From Clostridium aquiflavi (GTDB lineage Bacteria > Bacillota > Clostridia > Clostridiales > Clostridiaceae), in assembly GCF_031344075.1 (NCBI RefSeq), contig NZ_JAVJAN010000006.1, positions 36,192 to 100,191 on the forward strand: a stretch of 64,000 nt of DNA, in the 5' to 3' direction. This document shows, piece by piece, positions 9,501-18,039 of this stretch. Each line of letters begins with the position of its first letter. The stretch's first letter is position 1. Below the pieces are notes generated by a model that saw only the letters and a list, made by a program, of their open reading frames with translations, was not told the origin of the DNA and did no database searches. A program made the translations under genes and the position numbers.

Positions 9501-9798
9501 AATAGGAACATGCAATTTATTAAGAGAAGAAGGAATATATGCAGAAGAAGTTCGTAAGATAGATGAAGAAAAGCCTAATATTTTAGATATAGTTAAAAAT
9601 AGAGAAGTTGATTTAGTAGTTAACACTCCAACTAAAGGTAATGACTCTAAGAGAGATGGTTTCTTAATTAGAAGAGCAGCTGTTGAGAGAAATTTAGGAG
9701 TTATTACTGCATTAGATACACTAAGAGCAATTGCAGATGTTGAATTAGAAGAATTTGATAAAAGTAAGAACTTAGAAGTATTTGATATAGCTAAATAA
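6589..9798 (+). CDS. carB: Carbamoyl-phosphate synthase, large subunit
   Basis: Full-length 1069-residue ammonia-dependent synthase. It has the family's internal duplication: two ATP-grasp halves, each opening with a VIGSGP loop (GSGPIVIGQAAEFDYSG near residue 15, GSGPIRIGQGIEFDYAS near residue 560). Each half carries a GGQT element and an EINPR/EVNPR metal-binding motif. Residues from about 930 form the MGS-like allosteric domain that binds effectors such as UMP. An AGGAGG ribosome site lies in the 14-bp carA-carB gap, so the genes are cotranscribed. Confidence 0.97.
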   Translation: MPLNKDIKKVLVIGSGPIVIGQAAEFDYSGTQACEALKSEGIEVVLINSNPATIMTDKEVADKVYLEPLTLEFIEKVIAKERPDSLLAGMGGQTGLNLAVELHDSGILEKYDVKVIGTSIESIKEGEDRELFRDMMNRIGEPVIKSEIVTDLQAGIDFASRIGYPVIVRPAYTLGGSGGGIADDEEELRTILESGLQLSTIGQVLLEKSVKGWKEIEYEVMRDSYGNCITVCNMENIDPVGIHTGDSIVVAPSQTLSDKEYQMLRTASINIINAVGIEGGCNVQFSLNPNTFEYAVIEINPRVSRSSALASKATGYPIAKLAAKIALGYGLDEIKNAVTQKTYACFEPTLDYIVVKIPKWPFDKFFGADRQLGTKMMATGEIMAIGANFEQAFLKGIRSLEIGKYSLDHKKFKEHSMSELKELVMKPDDERIFALAEMLRRDYMIERINKITGIDKFFLEKIKWIVEEEQRLKLSKIEDLDKEWLQNLKKKGFSDKAIADMLKVSPEDIYRLRDIWSIKPSYKMVDTCGGEFEALSPYYYSTYEQYDEVEVSNRRKVIVIGSGPIRIGQGIEFDYASVHCVKALKKLDIETIIVNNNPETVSTDFDISDKLYFEPLTEEDVLNIIEKENPYGVILQFGGQTAIKLANFLKEKNIKTLGTTADQIDMAEDREKFDELLERLDISRPKGKGIWSVEEGLEEAERLGFPVLVRPSYVIGGQGMEITHDEEELIFYLTNAFAKDKKNPILIDKYLMGREIEVDAISDGENILIPGIMEHLERAGVHSGDSVTMYPSQNVCDEIKGKILEYTKKLALAIGIKGMINIQFIEFEGNLYVIEVNPRASRTVPYISKVSKVPIVDIATQVMMGAKLNDLGYGVDIYKEPELVSVKVPVFSTQKLPNVEVCLGPEMRSTGEVLGVGRNLKEALYKGFVGANMYPSKEKGKILATINKHNKAEFLPIAKDLAKVGYKFIATIGTCNLLREEGIYAEEVRKIDEEKPNILDIVKNREVDLVVNTPTKGNDSKRDGFLIRRAAVERNLGVITALDTLRAIADVELEEFDKSKNLEVFDIAK

Positions 9799-9810
9799 AT
9801 AAGTTATAAG

Positions 9811-9849
9811 TAAAAAATGTTACAATTTAATTATTGTAACATTTTTTTA
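9811..9849. terminator. Bidirectional terminator between carB and the HD-GYP gene
   Basis: A perfect 14-bp stem (9813-9826 with 9833-9846) has A-rich and T-rich flanks on both sides, so it can end carAB and the convergent HD-GYP transcript. Confidence 0.9.
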
Positions 9850-10956
9850 TGCTTCATATTTTATACTGGATATTACTATTGACAATTCAGTCAATAAATT
9901 AATACGAGATCCAATAATTTTCTTGTTATCACTTTTTAATATTTTTATTTGAGGTCTAAGAGGATAATTTGGAAAAGTCTCTTCAACTATGCCAACATCA
10001 CCATTACTTAAACATACTATAGTTCCATTTGGGAACGGTATTATAACTCTAGAAAATACTTTAACCATTTCATAATCAAAGAAAGTTCCTGAGTTAGACA
10101 TTATGTATTCTAATGCATCACCAGGATACATAGCACGCTTATATGGTCTATCAGACGTTAAAGCGTCATATACATCTGCAATGCTTACTATTTTAGCCAT
10201 ATAATTAATTTTATTTTCACTTAATCCGAAAGGATAACCTAAGCCATCTACTCGTTCATGATGCTGTAATATTATTAATTTACTATTAGAATTAATATTA
10301 TATAAATTGCTTAAAAAATTATATCCTCTTTCAGGATGTTTTTTTATAACATCAAATTCTTCAGGAGTTAATTTACCAGGCTTTAATAGTATATCTTTGT
10401 CTATAAATGTTTTACCTATGTCATGAAGCAATGCACCACTACATAATTGAATTAGCTTTCTTTTTGGGAGTTTTAAACTTATTCCTAAAACTAAAGATAA
10501 AACAGCTACATTTACAGAGTGTTGATAAGTATAATTATCCATATTTTTTATATCTACTAAAGAAATTAATAAATTTTTATTAGATAATATATTATCTAAT
10601 AATTCTTCTGAGATAGTACTTATATTTTCAAAATATTTTAGTTCATGTTTTGAATAATTATTAATTGAGCATTTTTCAAAGCTATGAAGTGAAGAAACTC
10701 TTTGAATATCATTAAATGTTTCTTTAAGAATTCTAATAGCTTTTTGACGTAGTTCAGGTTTTATTATATCTTCTATTTCATAATCACTATATTCATCGAT
10801 TATATATATTGAAAGTATACTTAACTGCTTGATTTTTTGTATTAAAGGTTGCGTTAATTTTACACCCTTTTTTAACAAAATCCTACCCTCGGAATCATAT
10901 ATAGTTTTACCTAATATAGTGTCTTTTTTTACACATTCAATTGGTATTAAACGCAT
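9847..10956 (-). CDS. HD-GYP domain protein (putative cyclic-di-nucleotide phosphodiesterase)
   Basis: About 369 residues. The N-terminal half (from MRLIPIECV, with a VKKGVKL-like segment) is a common DUF3391-like start in such proteins. The HD-GYP domain holds HDIGKT, KKHPERGY, HHERVDGLGYP and the DVYDALTSDRPYK block, so all metal ligands and the GYP triplet are present. Such enzymes hydrolyse c-di-GMP or related cyclic dinucleotides. I set the start at the ATG at 10956, eight to nine bases after GAGGTG. The frame stays open upstream to 11130, but that extension has no ribosome site, is mostly Phe/Ile/Tyr/Asn, and lies over the promoter. Confidence 0.85.
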   Translation of the reverse strand: MRLIPIECVKKDTILGKTIYDSEGRILLKKGVKLTQPLIQKIKQLSILSIYIIDEYSDYEIEDIIKPELRQKAIRILKETFNDIQRVSSLHSFEKCSINNYSKHELKYFENISTISEELLDNILSNKNLLISLVDIKNMDNYTYQHSVNVAVLSLVLGISLKLPKRKLIQLCSGALLHDIGKTFIDKDILLKPGKLTPEEFDVIKKHPERGYNFLSNLYNINSNSKLIILQHHERVDGLGYPFGLSENKINYMAKIVSIADVYDALTSDRPYKRAMYPGDALEYIMSNSGTFFDYEMVKVFSRVIIPFPNGTIVCLSNGDVGIVEETFPNYPLRPQIKILKSDNKKIIGSRINLLTELSIVISSIKYEA

Positions 10957-11068
10957 GATTAGCACCTCATAATTAATATTATAATATAATATTATTCCCA
11001 TAAATTCAAATAAGTATATAATTATATCAGAATATAGAAAAAAGTTTTTTGTTAAACAATTACACTTT

Positions 11069-11097
11069 ATTATATCATATATAGGATATTTAGACAA
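11069..11097 (-). promoter_or_regulatory. Promoter of the HD-GYP gene
   Basis: On the minus strand TTGTCT (11097-11092) and TATAAT (11074-11069) are 17 bp apart, about 115 bp before the chosen start codon. Confidence 0.6.
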
Positions 11098-11107
11098 AAC
11101 TTGCAAT

Positions 11108-11152
11108 AAAAAATGGGCGAAAAAGCACAAACTTTATCACCCATTTTTTATT
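11108..11152 (-). terminator. Terminator of the glutamine synthetase gene
   Basis: On the minus strand AAAAATGGGTG pairs with CGCCCATTTTT, followed by TTTATT, about 60 bp after the synthetase stop codon. Confidence 0.75.
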
Positions 11153-11212
11153 TAGAAAATACTTAAGATTATTAAGTTTTATATTTTAAGTATCATTTAA
11201 ATACAACTTTGT

Positions 11213-13105
11213 TTATATATCTAAAAGATTTTTTCTATAAGAAGAATATAAATTTCTAAGAAGTCTCATTTTATCTTCAAGTTCAATATATAATTCTGAT
11301 GCTTTTGCGTAATCTTTACTTACAAATGCTATCTTAATTCTTGTAAATAAACTTTTAGTAGTATAAGTATCTTTCATTATATACATTCTTAGATCATTTA
11401 TTTTCATCCAGTTAGACACATCTAAGTCTAAAGCTTTATCTAATGAATGAAGTGATGAAAATGATCTTATTTCATTAATGTAATTATTAATTATTCTGTG
11501 AATAATTTCAGTAGTCCATCTTTGTAATATAGCTAATTTAAAGCTATTTATTATTTCTGATGTCATTACATTATTTTTCTTTAATATTTCAACTTTTTCA
11601 GGGTATTTATCTAATTGTGATAAATTTTCATAAATAGTTGCAGGAGCTATACCAAAGAATTTATTTCTTTCATCTTCTGAGAAGTCTTCAAATACATCTG
11701 CTTCACTTCTATAAGCTCTTTCTTTTTCAAGATAATCGGCATCTTCACCTGGTTTCTTTGATAATTCAGCAAGTAATTCATCTTCTGTTTTGTTTACAGC
11801 ATATAATATACCATCTAGCATTGACATATAAGAAACTGCCATTGTAATATAAGTATTCGAATGTGGATTTGGAGATCTAAGCTCAAATCTAGTAGCTAAA
11901 GGAGAATCTAAATCCCTAATTAATCCAACTAAGATAGATCTATTTCTTGATGGATTTTCAGGACTCTTACCAAGTGAAGTTACTATACATACTGGTGCTT
12001 CAAATCCGGGTTTTAATCTCTTAAGTGAATTATTTGTTGAAGAAATAAATGGATTCATAACTTCATAGTTTTTAAGAATTCCCATTATAGCCCCATATCC
12101 TATTACACTTAAGAAGTGATTTTTAGGACCATTAAATATGTTTATTATTTTTCCGTTCTTTAATTTTAAACTAATACTTAAATGGGTATGCATTCCAGAT
12201 CCGGCTACTTCTTCTATTGGTTTAGCCATGAATGTTACTTCAAGACCATTTCTTCTGAAAGTTTCTTGAGCTAATATTCTTACAAATAACTCATTATCAG
12301 CAGATTGAAGTGCATCTGAATACTTCCAATCTATTTCTATTTGTTCCATAACATGATCAAAATTACCAGATGAATTTAATTTAGCTCTTACTCCACCAAC
12401 CTCTTTATGACCCATCTCAGGTTCAAAATCATATTTTTCCATTAAAAGAAGTGTTTCTTCAAGTGCTGTTCTAACAGCTCCTTTTGTTCTAGTCCAATAA
12501 TGTTCATGTAGTACTTGAGACGTTGATAATTCTTCTACTTCAGCATTTTCATTAGGTGTTTTAACCCAAAATTCTAATTCAGTGGCAGAAGTAACGATTA
12601 TATCATCTATATCATCAGGGGTAATATCATAAATATTTAAAAGTTCAGGTTTGTTTTTAAATAAGTTAGATAGAGTGTCCTTAACAGCAGAGACAGATGC
12701 TTTAAGAATGTGTCTAGAATCAACAGGTTTGTTATCATGGTATAAGAAGCATGGTATTCTTAATGTACCTACAGGTCTGTTAGTCTCATGGTCTATAAAG
12801 TTAAAGTTATAATCAACAAACCACTTGCTATCTAGATCAGTAATCATATCAACTTTAGCATTGTTCAATGTAGCAATACCAGGCAATACTACTGAAGAAC
12901 CATCTGTTTGAACAGCAATTCCGTTTAAGTATGAATCTATATTTTCTAAGAAAAGCTTAACTGGAATTTTTTCATCAGTATCATTACCAGATAAATCAAT
13001 ACCAACAAATGAGACGAACTTAATTTGGCTATTTTCATTTAATATTGCATTTAGATCTTTAGCGTTATGATTCTCTTTTTTAATAACATAAAGTAAATTA
13101 TTCAT
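11213..13105 (-). CDS. glnA: Glutamine synthetase (long, ~630-residue clostridial form)
   Basis: ATP-dependent ammonia assimilation to glutamine. The catalytic core, about residues 115-460, shows the metal/ATP motifs ATELEFWV, EVGGVRAKL, FMAKP, GSGMHTHLS and TRFELRSPNPHSNTY. The C-terminal 160 or so residues are helical and charged and have no counterpart in the 440-470-residue GSI enzymes. The chain is also shorter than 700-residue GSIII. Similar long forms occur in clostridia, but I cannot assign the class firmly. There is no ribosome site next to the ATG (see the leader entry). It is divergent from murI. Confidence 0.85.
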   Translation of the reverse strand: MNNLLYVIKKENHNAKDLNAILNENSQIKFVSFVGIDLSGNDTDEKIPVKLFLENIDSYLNGIAVQTDGSSVVLPGIATLNNAKVDMITDLDSKWFVDYNFNFIDHETNRPVGTLRIPCFLYHDNKPVDSRHILKASVSAVKDTLSNLFKNKPELLNIYDITPDDIDDIIVTSATELEFWVKTPNENAEVEELSTSQVLHEHYWTRTKGAVRTALEETLLLMEKYDFEPEMGHKEVGGVRAKLNSSGNFDHVMEQIEIDWKYSDALQSADNELFVRILAQETFRRNGLEVTFMAKPIEEVAGSGMHTHLSISLKLKNGKIINIFNGPKNHFLSVIGYGAIMGILKNYEVMNPFISSTNNSLKRLKPGFEAPVCIVTSLGKSPENPSRNRSILVGLIRDLDSPLATRFELRSPNPHSNTYITMAVSYMSMLDGILYAVNKTEDELLAELSKKPGEDADYLEKERAYRSEADVFEDFSEDERNKFFGIAPATIYENLSQLDKYPEKVEILKKNNVMTSEIINSFKLAILQRWTTEIIHRIINNYINEIRSFSSLHSLDKALDLDVSNWMKINDLRMYIMKDTYTTKSLFTRIKIAFVSKDYAKASELYIELEDKMRLLRNLYSSYRKNLLDI

Positions 13106-13111
13106 ATAATA

Positions 13112-13154
13112 AGCAGTTACAGATAATTCTGTAAGTTGCTATTCACATCCTTTC
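13112..13154 (-). promoter_or_regulatory. Stem-loop and displaced ribosome site before glutamine synthetase
   Basis: On the minus strand a GAAAGGATG sequence (13154-13146) lies about 42 nt before the ATG, with a hairpin (TTACAG loop CTGTAA core, 13112-13140) in between. Folding of the hairpin would bring the AGGA towards the ATG. No AGGAGG-like site is nearer. An in-frame TAG upstream excludes an earlier start. Confidence 0.35.
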
Positions 13155-13234
13155 GCAATTTAGAGTTAATTTTGATATATATCGAACAAACAATAAATAA
13201 AACATAAAAATATTCGTATTTATTAATTATAAAA

Positions 13235-13263
13235 ATTCTATTACAAGTATACTATACTGTCAA
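13235..13263 (-). promoter_or_regulatory. Promoter of glutamine synthetase
   Basis: On the minus strand TTGACA (13263-13258), a 17-bp spacer and TAGAAT (13240-13235). The spacer contains the perfect palindrome GTATAGTATAC, a possible operator. The leader would be about 120 nt. Confidence 0.7.
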
Positions 13264-13421
13264 TATATTTAAAGCTAAATTTTTAATTTAATAATTATAG
13301 TATAATTGTAAATAGAATATGGAATAAAATTATACATAAAAAATAATTCAATATAGATTTATTTTTAATAAAGTAATAAAATGTTTATTAGATAATATAG
13401 GAAAATTGGAGTGTGAACACT

Positions 13422-14198
13422 TTGGAGAAAAAAAATAGGCCTATAGGATTTTTTGATTCAGGGGTAGGCGGATTAAGTGTAATGAAAGAAGCTATTCGTT
13501 TAATGCCAAATGAAAATTATATATATTTTGGAGATTCTAAAAATGCACCTTATGGAATTAAAACTGTTGAAGAAGTTAAAACTCTTACAGTTGATGCAGT
13601 AGAATTATTATTAGAGAAAAATGTAAAGGCAATAGTAGTTGCTTGTAATACTGCAACTAGTGCTGCAATAGATTTAGTTAGAAGTAAATATAAAAATATT
13701 CCTATAATAGGTATAGAACCAGCATTAAAATTAGCAACTAAGTACAATAGAAAAGGCAACATAATAATAATGGCTACACCTATGACTTTAAAGGAAAAAA
13801 AATTTAAATCTTTAATGGAAAAATACGGTGAAGATTATGATATAGTATCATTACCATGTGCTAAATTAGTTGAATTTATAGAGCATGGTATACTAAGTGG
13901 AGAAGAATTAGAAGAATACTTAAAAGAAAAGTTTAATCCATATAAAAATAATGATATAGGTGTAGTTGTTTTAGGATGTACTCATTATCCGTTTATAAAA
14001 GAAACATTATATAAAGTAATTGATAAAGATATACCTATAATAGATGGTGGACTTGGTACTTCTCAAGAATTAAGAAGAAGGTTAGGAGAAAAGAATTTAT
14101 TGAATACTGAAGAGAAACAAGGTAGTATAACTATAATAAATTCAAATGGAAGCGAAAAGACCATAGAACTTTCTAAAAAATTAATAGAAATTTCTTAA
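13422..14198 (+). CDS. murI: Glutamate racemase
   Basis: Makes D-glutamate for peptidoglycan. The 258 residues contain FDSGVGGLSV near the N-terminus, the first catalytic cysteine in VACNTATS and the second in GCTHYPF. I choose TTG 13422 because GGAG at 13408-13411 lies ten bases upstream; the in-frame GTG at 13413 is too close to that site. It is divergent from glutamine synthetase and upstream of a cyclophilin gene. Confidence 0.95.
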   Translation: MEKKNRPIGFFDSGVGGLSVMKEAIRLMPNENYIYFGDSKNAPYGIKTVEEVKTLTVDAVELLLEKNVKAIVVACNTATSAAIDLVRSKYKNIPIIGIEPALKLATKYNRKGNIIIMATPMTLKEKKFKSLMEKYGEDYDIVSLPCAKLVEFIEHGILSGEELEEYLKEKFNPYKNNDIGVVVLGCTHYPFIKETLYKVIDKDIPIIDGGLGTSQELRRRLGEKNLLNTEEKQGSITIINSNGSEKTIELSKKLIEIS

Positions 14199-14336
14199 TT
14201 AGCATATAAATGAATTTATGCAAATATTTTAGCTAATAATATATGTTATGAAATTGCACTAAGTGAAAATATATATTTATATTATATAAATATATGAAAT
14301 ATATTAAATATCGTAATGTTTGAAAGGAGAATTTTT

Positions 14337-14861
14337 ATGGCAAATCCAATTGTTACAATAAAGATGAAAAATGGAGGAACAATAAAAGCTGAATTATATC
14401 CAGAAATAGCTCCAAATACAGTTAAGAATTTTATTGATTTAATTAATAGAGGATTTTATGATGGATTAATATTCCATAGAGTAATACCAGGTTTTATGAT
14501 ACAAGGCGGTTGTCCAGAAGGTACAGGAATGGGTGGCCCAGGATATGGTATAAAGGGTGAATTCACATCTAATGGATTCAAAAATGATTTAAAACATAGC
14601 AAAGGTGTATTATCTATGGCAAGAGCTATGCATCCAGATTCAGCAGGAAGCCAATTCTTCCTTATGGTTGCAAATGCGCCTCATTTAGATGGTCAATATG
14701 CATCATTTGGTAAAGTTATTGAAGGAATTGAAATTGCAGATGAAATAGTTGCAGCAAAAAGAGATATGCAAGACAGACCTTATGAAGATCAAGTTATTGA
14801 AAAGATGACTGTTGATACTCAAGGTGAAACATATGGAGAACCAGAAATAATTGAAGAATAG
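14337..14861 (+). CDS. Cyclophilin-type peptidyl-prolyl isomerase
   Basis: Cytosolic PPIase of 174 residues that speeds cis/trans proline isomerisation. The cyclophilin barrel is complete: FHRVIPGFMIQGG (catalytic Arg), GSQFFLM, and HLDGQYASFGKV near the C-terminus. No signal peptide. The ATG at 14337 follows AAAGGAG by eight bases; the ATG upstream at 14316 is in frame but precedes the ribosome site. The C-terminal tail is acidic. An inverted-repeat element follows directly. Confidence 0.95.
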   Translation: MANPIVTIKMKNGGTIKAELYPEIAPNTVKNFIDLINRGFYDGLIFHRVIPGFMIQGGCPEGTGMGGPGYGIKGEFTSNGFKNDLKHSKGVLSMARAMHPDSAGSQFFLMVANAPHLDGQYASFGKVIEGIEIADEIVAAKRDMQDRPYEDQVIEKMTVDTQGETYGEPEIIEE

Positions 14862-14876
14862 TTTATAAAATAAAAA

Positions 14877-14958
14877 AGTTTTAGTTTAAATATGTGTTGA
14901 TATATGTAATTAAATTTATTGATTTATACATGTATCAACACTTTACTAAAATGTAGCC
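14877..14958 (-). repeat. Dispersed inverted-repeat element, copy A (minimal, both ends)
   Basis: About 82 bp with inner terminal repeats TGTTGATATATG (from 14895) and, on the other strand, TGTTGATACATG (from 14940). The right side carries the outer block GGCTACATTTTAGTAAAG seen, with changes, at the L end of copies D and F. The left end is R-type (GTTTAAATAT before TGTTGAT). The centre is only about 20 bp, so this is the shortest two-ended copy. Confidence 0.65.
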
Positions 14959-14989
14959 AAATTTATATATAAGTGAAGGCGGTGATATT

Positions 14990-15358
14990 ATGATTCCTAA
15001 TATTAAGTGCATATTAGCATACGGATTAGAGGATAATGAAATTAATAAAATAAAACAACGCTATGGAAAAGTTATAAAAATTAACAAGGACATGGGCAAT
15101 GTTAAGATAAAAGATTTAATATCAGGCTTAGAACAAGTAGAAAAACCAGAAGATATGCTGGAAGAAAAGATGATAATATTTAATAAATTTGCAGAAGGTG
15201 AATTAAAGGGCGCGATAAAATATATAAGAGGATTTACAAGTGATGGAGTACTAGCTGTAACTACACCAGTTTCTTGTAATTGGTCACTTAAATATTTATT
15301 GGAACACTTAATTGAAGAAAGAGAATGGCATAAAGCGGAACAAAAGGGGAGAGAATAA
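14990..15358 (+). CDS. DUF3783 domain protein
   Basis: 122 residues of unknown function. The middle and C-terminal part (FNKFAEGELKGAIKYIRGF, then TPVSCNWSLKYLLEHLIEE) matches the DUF3783 pattern as I know it. No membrane or signal segment. The ribosome site is GGCGGTGA before ATG 14990. The XRE regulator starts one base after its stop, so the two are translationally coupled and probably work together. Confidence 0.7.
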   Translation: MIPNIKCILAYGLEDNEINKIKQRYGKVIKINKDMGNVKIKDLISGLEQVEKPEDMLEEKMIIFNKFAEGELKGAIKYIRGFTSDGVLAVTTPVSCNWSLKYLLEHLIEEREWHKAEQKGRE

Positions 15359-15359
15359 C

Positions 15360-16028
15360 GTGAGCCGTGTAGGAGAAAAAATAAAACAAGCAAGAGAAAA
15401 GAATGGATTATCAGCGAAGGTATTAGGTAAAAAGCTCGGTGTAGCAGAAAAGTATATAAATGACATTGAATTAGGAAGAAAAGTAGCTAATGAAGCATTT
15501 ATAGAAAGAGTATCTAAATTCTTAAAAACTGATTTGAATGATATAAATATGGTTGTTACTGATGAAGAATTGATGAAAGAAAAAGAAACTTTAAAAAAAT
15601 CAGTTAATACTAAGGTAGAAAAATCAGAAGTATGGACTGATGCATTTGCTTCAGTCATAAAAAATGTACCTATATACAATTATTCATTATCTAATACTAA
15701 AGGTACAAGAGAATTAACTGTTCATTCTAATAAAGTTGAAGGATATCCACAAGATAAGGTACTTTATCTTCAAATAGAAAACGATGATATGTCTGGATTT
15801 AGAATTTTAAAGGGAGATTTAGCTTTTGCACATATGGTTAAAGAATTTAGCAATAATGGTATTTTCTTAATTGATTATAAAGGTGAGAGAAAGATAAGAC
15901 AAATAAGAAGTCTTGGAAATTCCAAAGTTCTATTAATTAGCAATGGTGGTAGTTTACTTACAGAAACAACTGAAATAAAAGAGATAAATATAATTGCAAA
16001 ATTAGAAAGAATAGAAATAAAACTGTAG
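15360..16028 (+). CDS. XRE-family regulator with LexA/S24-like C-terminal domain
   Basis: 222 residues. Residues about 3-58 are a helix-turn-helix of the XRE/Cro type (GEKIKQAREKNGLSAKVLGK, then IELGRKVANEAF). Residues about 110-222 resemble an S24/LexA fold: NDDMSGFRILKGD holds the serine position and GERKIRQI a possible lysine. Whether it self-cleaves is unknown. The start is GTG 15360 after AGGGGAGAG; a frame extension upstream overlaps the DUF3783 gene and lacks support. It ends at a strong terminator, so it forms a two-gene unit with DUF3783. Confidence 0.75.
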   Translation: MSRVGEKIKQAREKNGLSAKVLGKKLGVAEKYINDIELGRKVANEAFIERVSKFLKTDLNDINMVVTDEELMKEKETLKKSVNTKVEKSEVWTDAFASVIKNVPIYNYSLSNTKGTRELTVHSNKVEGYPQDKVLYLQIENDDMSGFRILKGDLAFAHMVKEFSNNGIFLIDYKGERKIRQIRSLGNSKVLLISNGGSLLTETTEIKEINIIAKLERIEIKL

Positions 16029-16033
16029 TTTTA

Positions 16034-16077
16034 TTAAGTAGTTATATACGTAAAAGTATATAACTACTTTTTTTAGT
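16034..16077 (+). terminator. Terminator after the XRE regulator
   Basis: A 14-bp perfect stem (16036-16049 with 16056-16069) followed by TTTTTT. Confidence 0.92.
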
Positions 16078-16120
16078 CAATTAATCAATTTATAGGCATA
16101 AACTTATTATATAAAAATAG

Positions 16121-17947
16121 TTGGGGTTGATTAAAATAGAAATTACAGAATCTAACAGAATATCATCTAAACTTGATGCTGCTATTGGATTGTTAACTAA
16201 TGTACCACAAGATATATTAAATAGAATAAATACAAAGTTTTTTTCGGGAGAATTGGGTGAAGTAATTGAGCTTGTTATTTTATATAGAGATACAGCTGAA
16301 AATGTAGCAGTATTAGCTAAAGAATTAGAGGGTGAATTTCAAGATTTAGGATTTAACTTTGGACTAATTAATTTGCCACTAAAAAATTTAGTTAAATTGG
16401 CAACAAGTAATAGCATTCAGTATATAGAGTTACCAAAGAACTTATATGCAGCAGACAGTGAAGGAAATAGAGCAACCTGTGTGCCTCAAGCTGTATCAAC
16501 TTATGAAGTATATGGAAAAGGTACATTAGTAGGATTTGTTGATTCAGGAATAGATTATATGCATCCAGCATTTATGGATTCTAATGGTAAGACTAGAATA
16601 GAATATATATATGATTTAAGTTTTGAAAAAAAAATTTATGATAAAGAATTAATAAACAAAGCTATAGAATCAACTGATCCATATTCAATTGTTCCGGTTT
16701 TAGATAATACAGGTCACGGAACTCATGTTGCAGGAATAGCTTGTGGTGGTGGCAATATTAGCGATATATATAAAGGTGCAGCACCAGAATCATCTATAGC
16801 TATGGTAAAAGCAGCAAGAGGCACTTGGATATTAAGTTCTCAAATAATGCAAGGAATAAAATTTTTAATAGACAAAAGTAAAGAAACTAATATGCCTTTA
16901 GTTATTAATCTTAGCTTGAGCACTAATAATGGAGCACATAATGGAAGTAGTTTATTAGAACAATATATTAGTACAGTATCTAATTTAGAAAGAGTAACTA
17001 TAGTTATAGCAGCAGGAAATGAAGGTGATGCAGCACACCATACAGGTGGTGAATTAGAAGAAATTCAAACTAAAGCTTTCAATATTGCCAGTGATGAAAG
17101 CACTGTAGTCATAAATTTATATAAATCAATACTTCCAGATATATCTTTAAATGTAATATCACCAACTGGCCAAAGCAGTGGAAATATAAATATGCAAGAA
17201 GGATACTTTCATGGAGGTATAGGACGTGATAGGTATGATATATACGTATCTGGACCAAAACCATTTGAATTGAATAGTGAAATTCAAATAATAATATCTT
17301 CTATAGCATCAGGTTATTTAATTCCTGGTGTGTGGAAAATACAAATTACTACTAGTAATAACTATAAGGGATCATTTTCAATGTGGCTTCCAATATCTGA
17401 AGGGTTAAATCCTCAAACTAAATTTTTAGAGCCTATAAATTATAATACATTAGGAATACCAGCAACTGTAGAAAATATTATAGCTGTAGGAAGTTATAAT
17501 TCACTTACGAATACATTATCCTCATTTAGTGGAAGAGGAGCACAAGTTCAAAGTAATTTGATAAGACCTGATCTTGTTGCCCCAGGTGTAGGAATATTAG
17601 GTCCTGTACCAAATGGAAGTTATGATTCTAAGACAGGGACCTCAATGGCAGCACCTCAGGTATCGGGAATTTGTGCATTAATTATGGAATGGGGAATAGT
17701 AAAGGGAAATGATCCGTACTTATTTGGACAAAGATTAAAGTACTATTTGGTAAGAGGTTCTAATAGAGCAAGAACTGATATAGAATATCCAAATCCACTT
17801 TGGGGATATGGAACAATTTGTGCTTATGATACCCTTTATGATATTGAAAATACAATAAATCAAATATTATCTAGAAATTATAGAGTCAGAGATATAAGTG
17901 GTGAATTTTATGTAGGAAATTTATTTGTTAGACTTCCTAATAATTAA
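16121..17947 (+). CDS. Subtilisin-like S8 serine protease (Csp-type)
   Basis: About 608 residues with a complete catalytic triad: Asp141 in VDSGID, His199 in GHGTHVAG and Ser508 in GTSMAAP. Residues 1-100 look like a propeptide. The long insertion between His and Ser (about 330-450) is the jelly-roll-like insert of clostridial Csp proteases, which activate cortex hydrolase SleC during spore germination. No signal peptide is seen, as in Csp proteins. A role in germination is therefore plausible, but no sleC is near and vegetative S8 relatives exist. The start is uncertain: TTG 16121 or TTG 16127, with weak ribosome sites. Confidence 0.8.
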   Translation: MGLIKIEITESNRISSKLDAAIGLLTNVPQDILNRINTKFFSGELGEVIELVILYRDTAENVAVLAKELEGEFQDLGFNFGLINLPLKNLVKLATSNSIQYIELPKNLYAADSEGNRATCVPQAVSTYEVYGKGTLVGFVDSGIDYMHPAFMDSNGKTRIEYIYDLSFEKKIYDKELINKAIESTDPYSIVPVLDNTGHGTHVAGIACGGGNISDIYKGAAPESSIAMVKAARGTWILSSQIMQGIKFLIDKSKETNMPLVINLSLSTNNGAHNGSSLLEQYISTVSNLERVTIVIAAGNEGDAAHHTGGELEEIQTKAFNIASDESTVVINLYKSILPDISLNVISPTGQSSGNINMQEGYFHGGIGRDRYDIYVSGPKPFELNSEIQIIISSIASGYLIPGVWKIQITTSNNYKGSFSMWLPISEGLNPQTKFLEPINYNTLGIPATVENIIAVGSYNSLTNTLSSFSGRGAQVQSNLIRPDLVAPGVGILGPVPNGSYDSKTGTSMAAPQVSGICALIMEWGIVKGNDPYLFGQRLKYYLVRGSNRARTDIEYPNPLWGYGTICAYDTLYDIENTINQILSRNYRVRDISGEFYVGNLFVRLPNN

Positions 17948-18039
17948 TTATGTAATTATTTAAATAATAAGATATAGGAACTAATTGGTGCTTTATTTCA
18001 TATAGTATTCGTAGGAAAAAATATTAAGGAGTTATAGTT

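Noticed and set aside
10957..11130. N-terminal extension of the HD-GYP protein
   Set aside because: It crosses the predicted promoter, lacks a ribosome site, and is Phe/Ile/Tyr/Asn-rich, unlike the rest of the protein.
13112..13140. ANTAR-type antiterminator hairpin before glutamine synthetase
   Set aside because: The hexaloop AATTAT lacks G at position 4, and the second hairpin and overlapping terminator of ANTAR targets are missing.
14199..14240. Terminator after murI (ATTAGC ... GCTAAT with inner GCATA/TATGC)
   Set aside because: Stem is interrupted and the T tail is poor; too weak to list as a feature.
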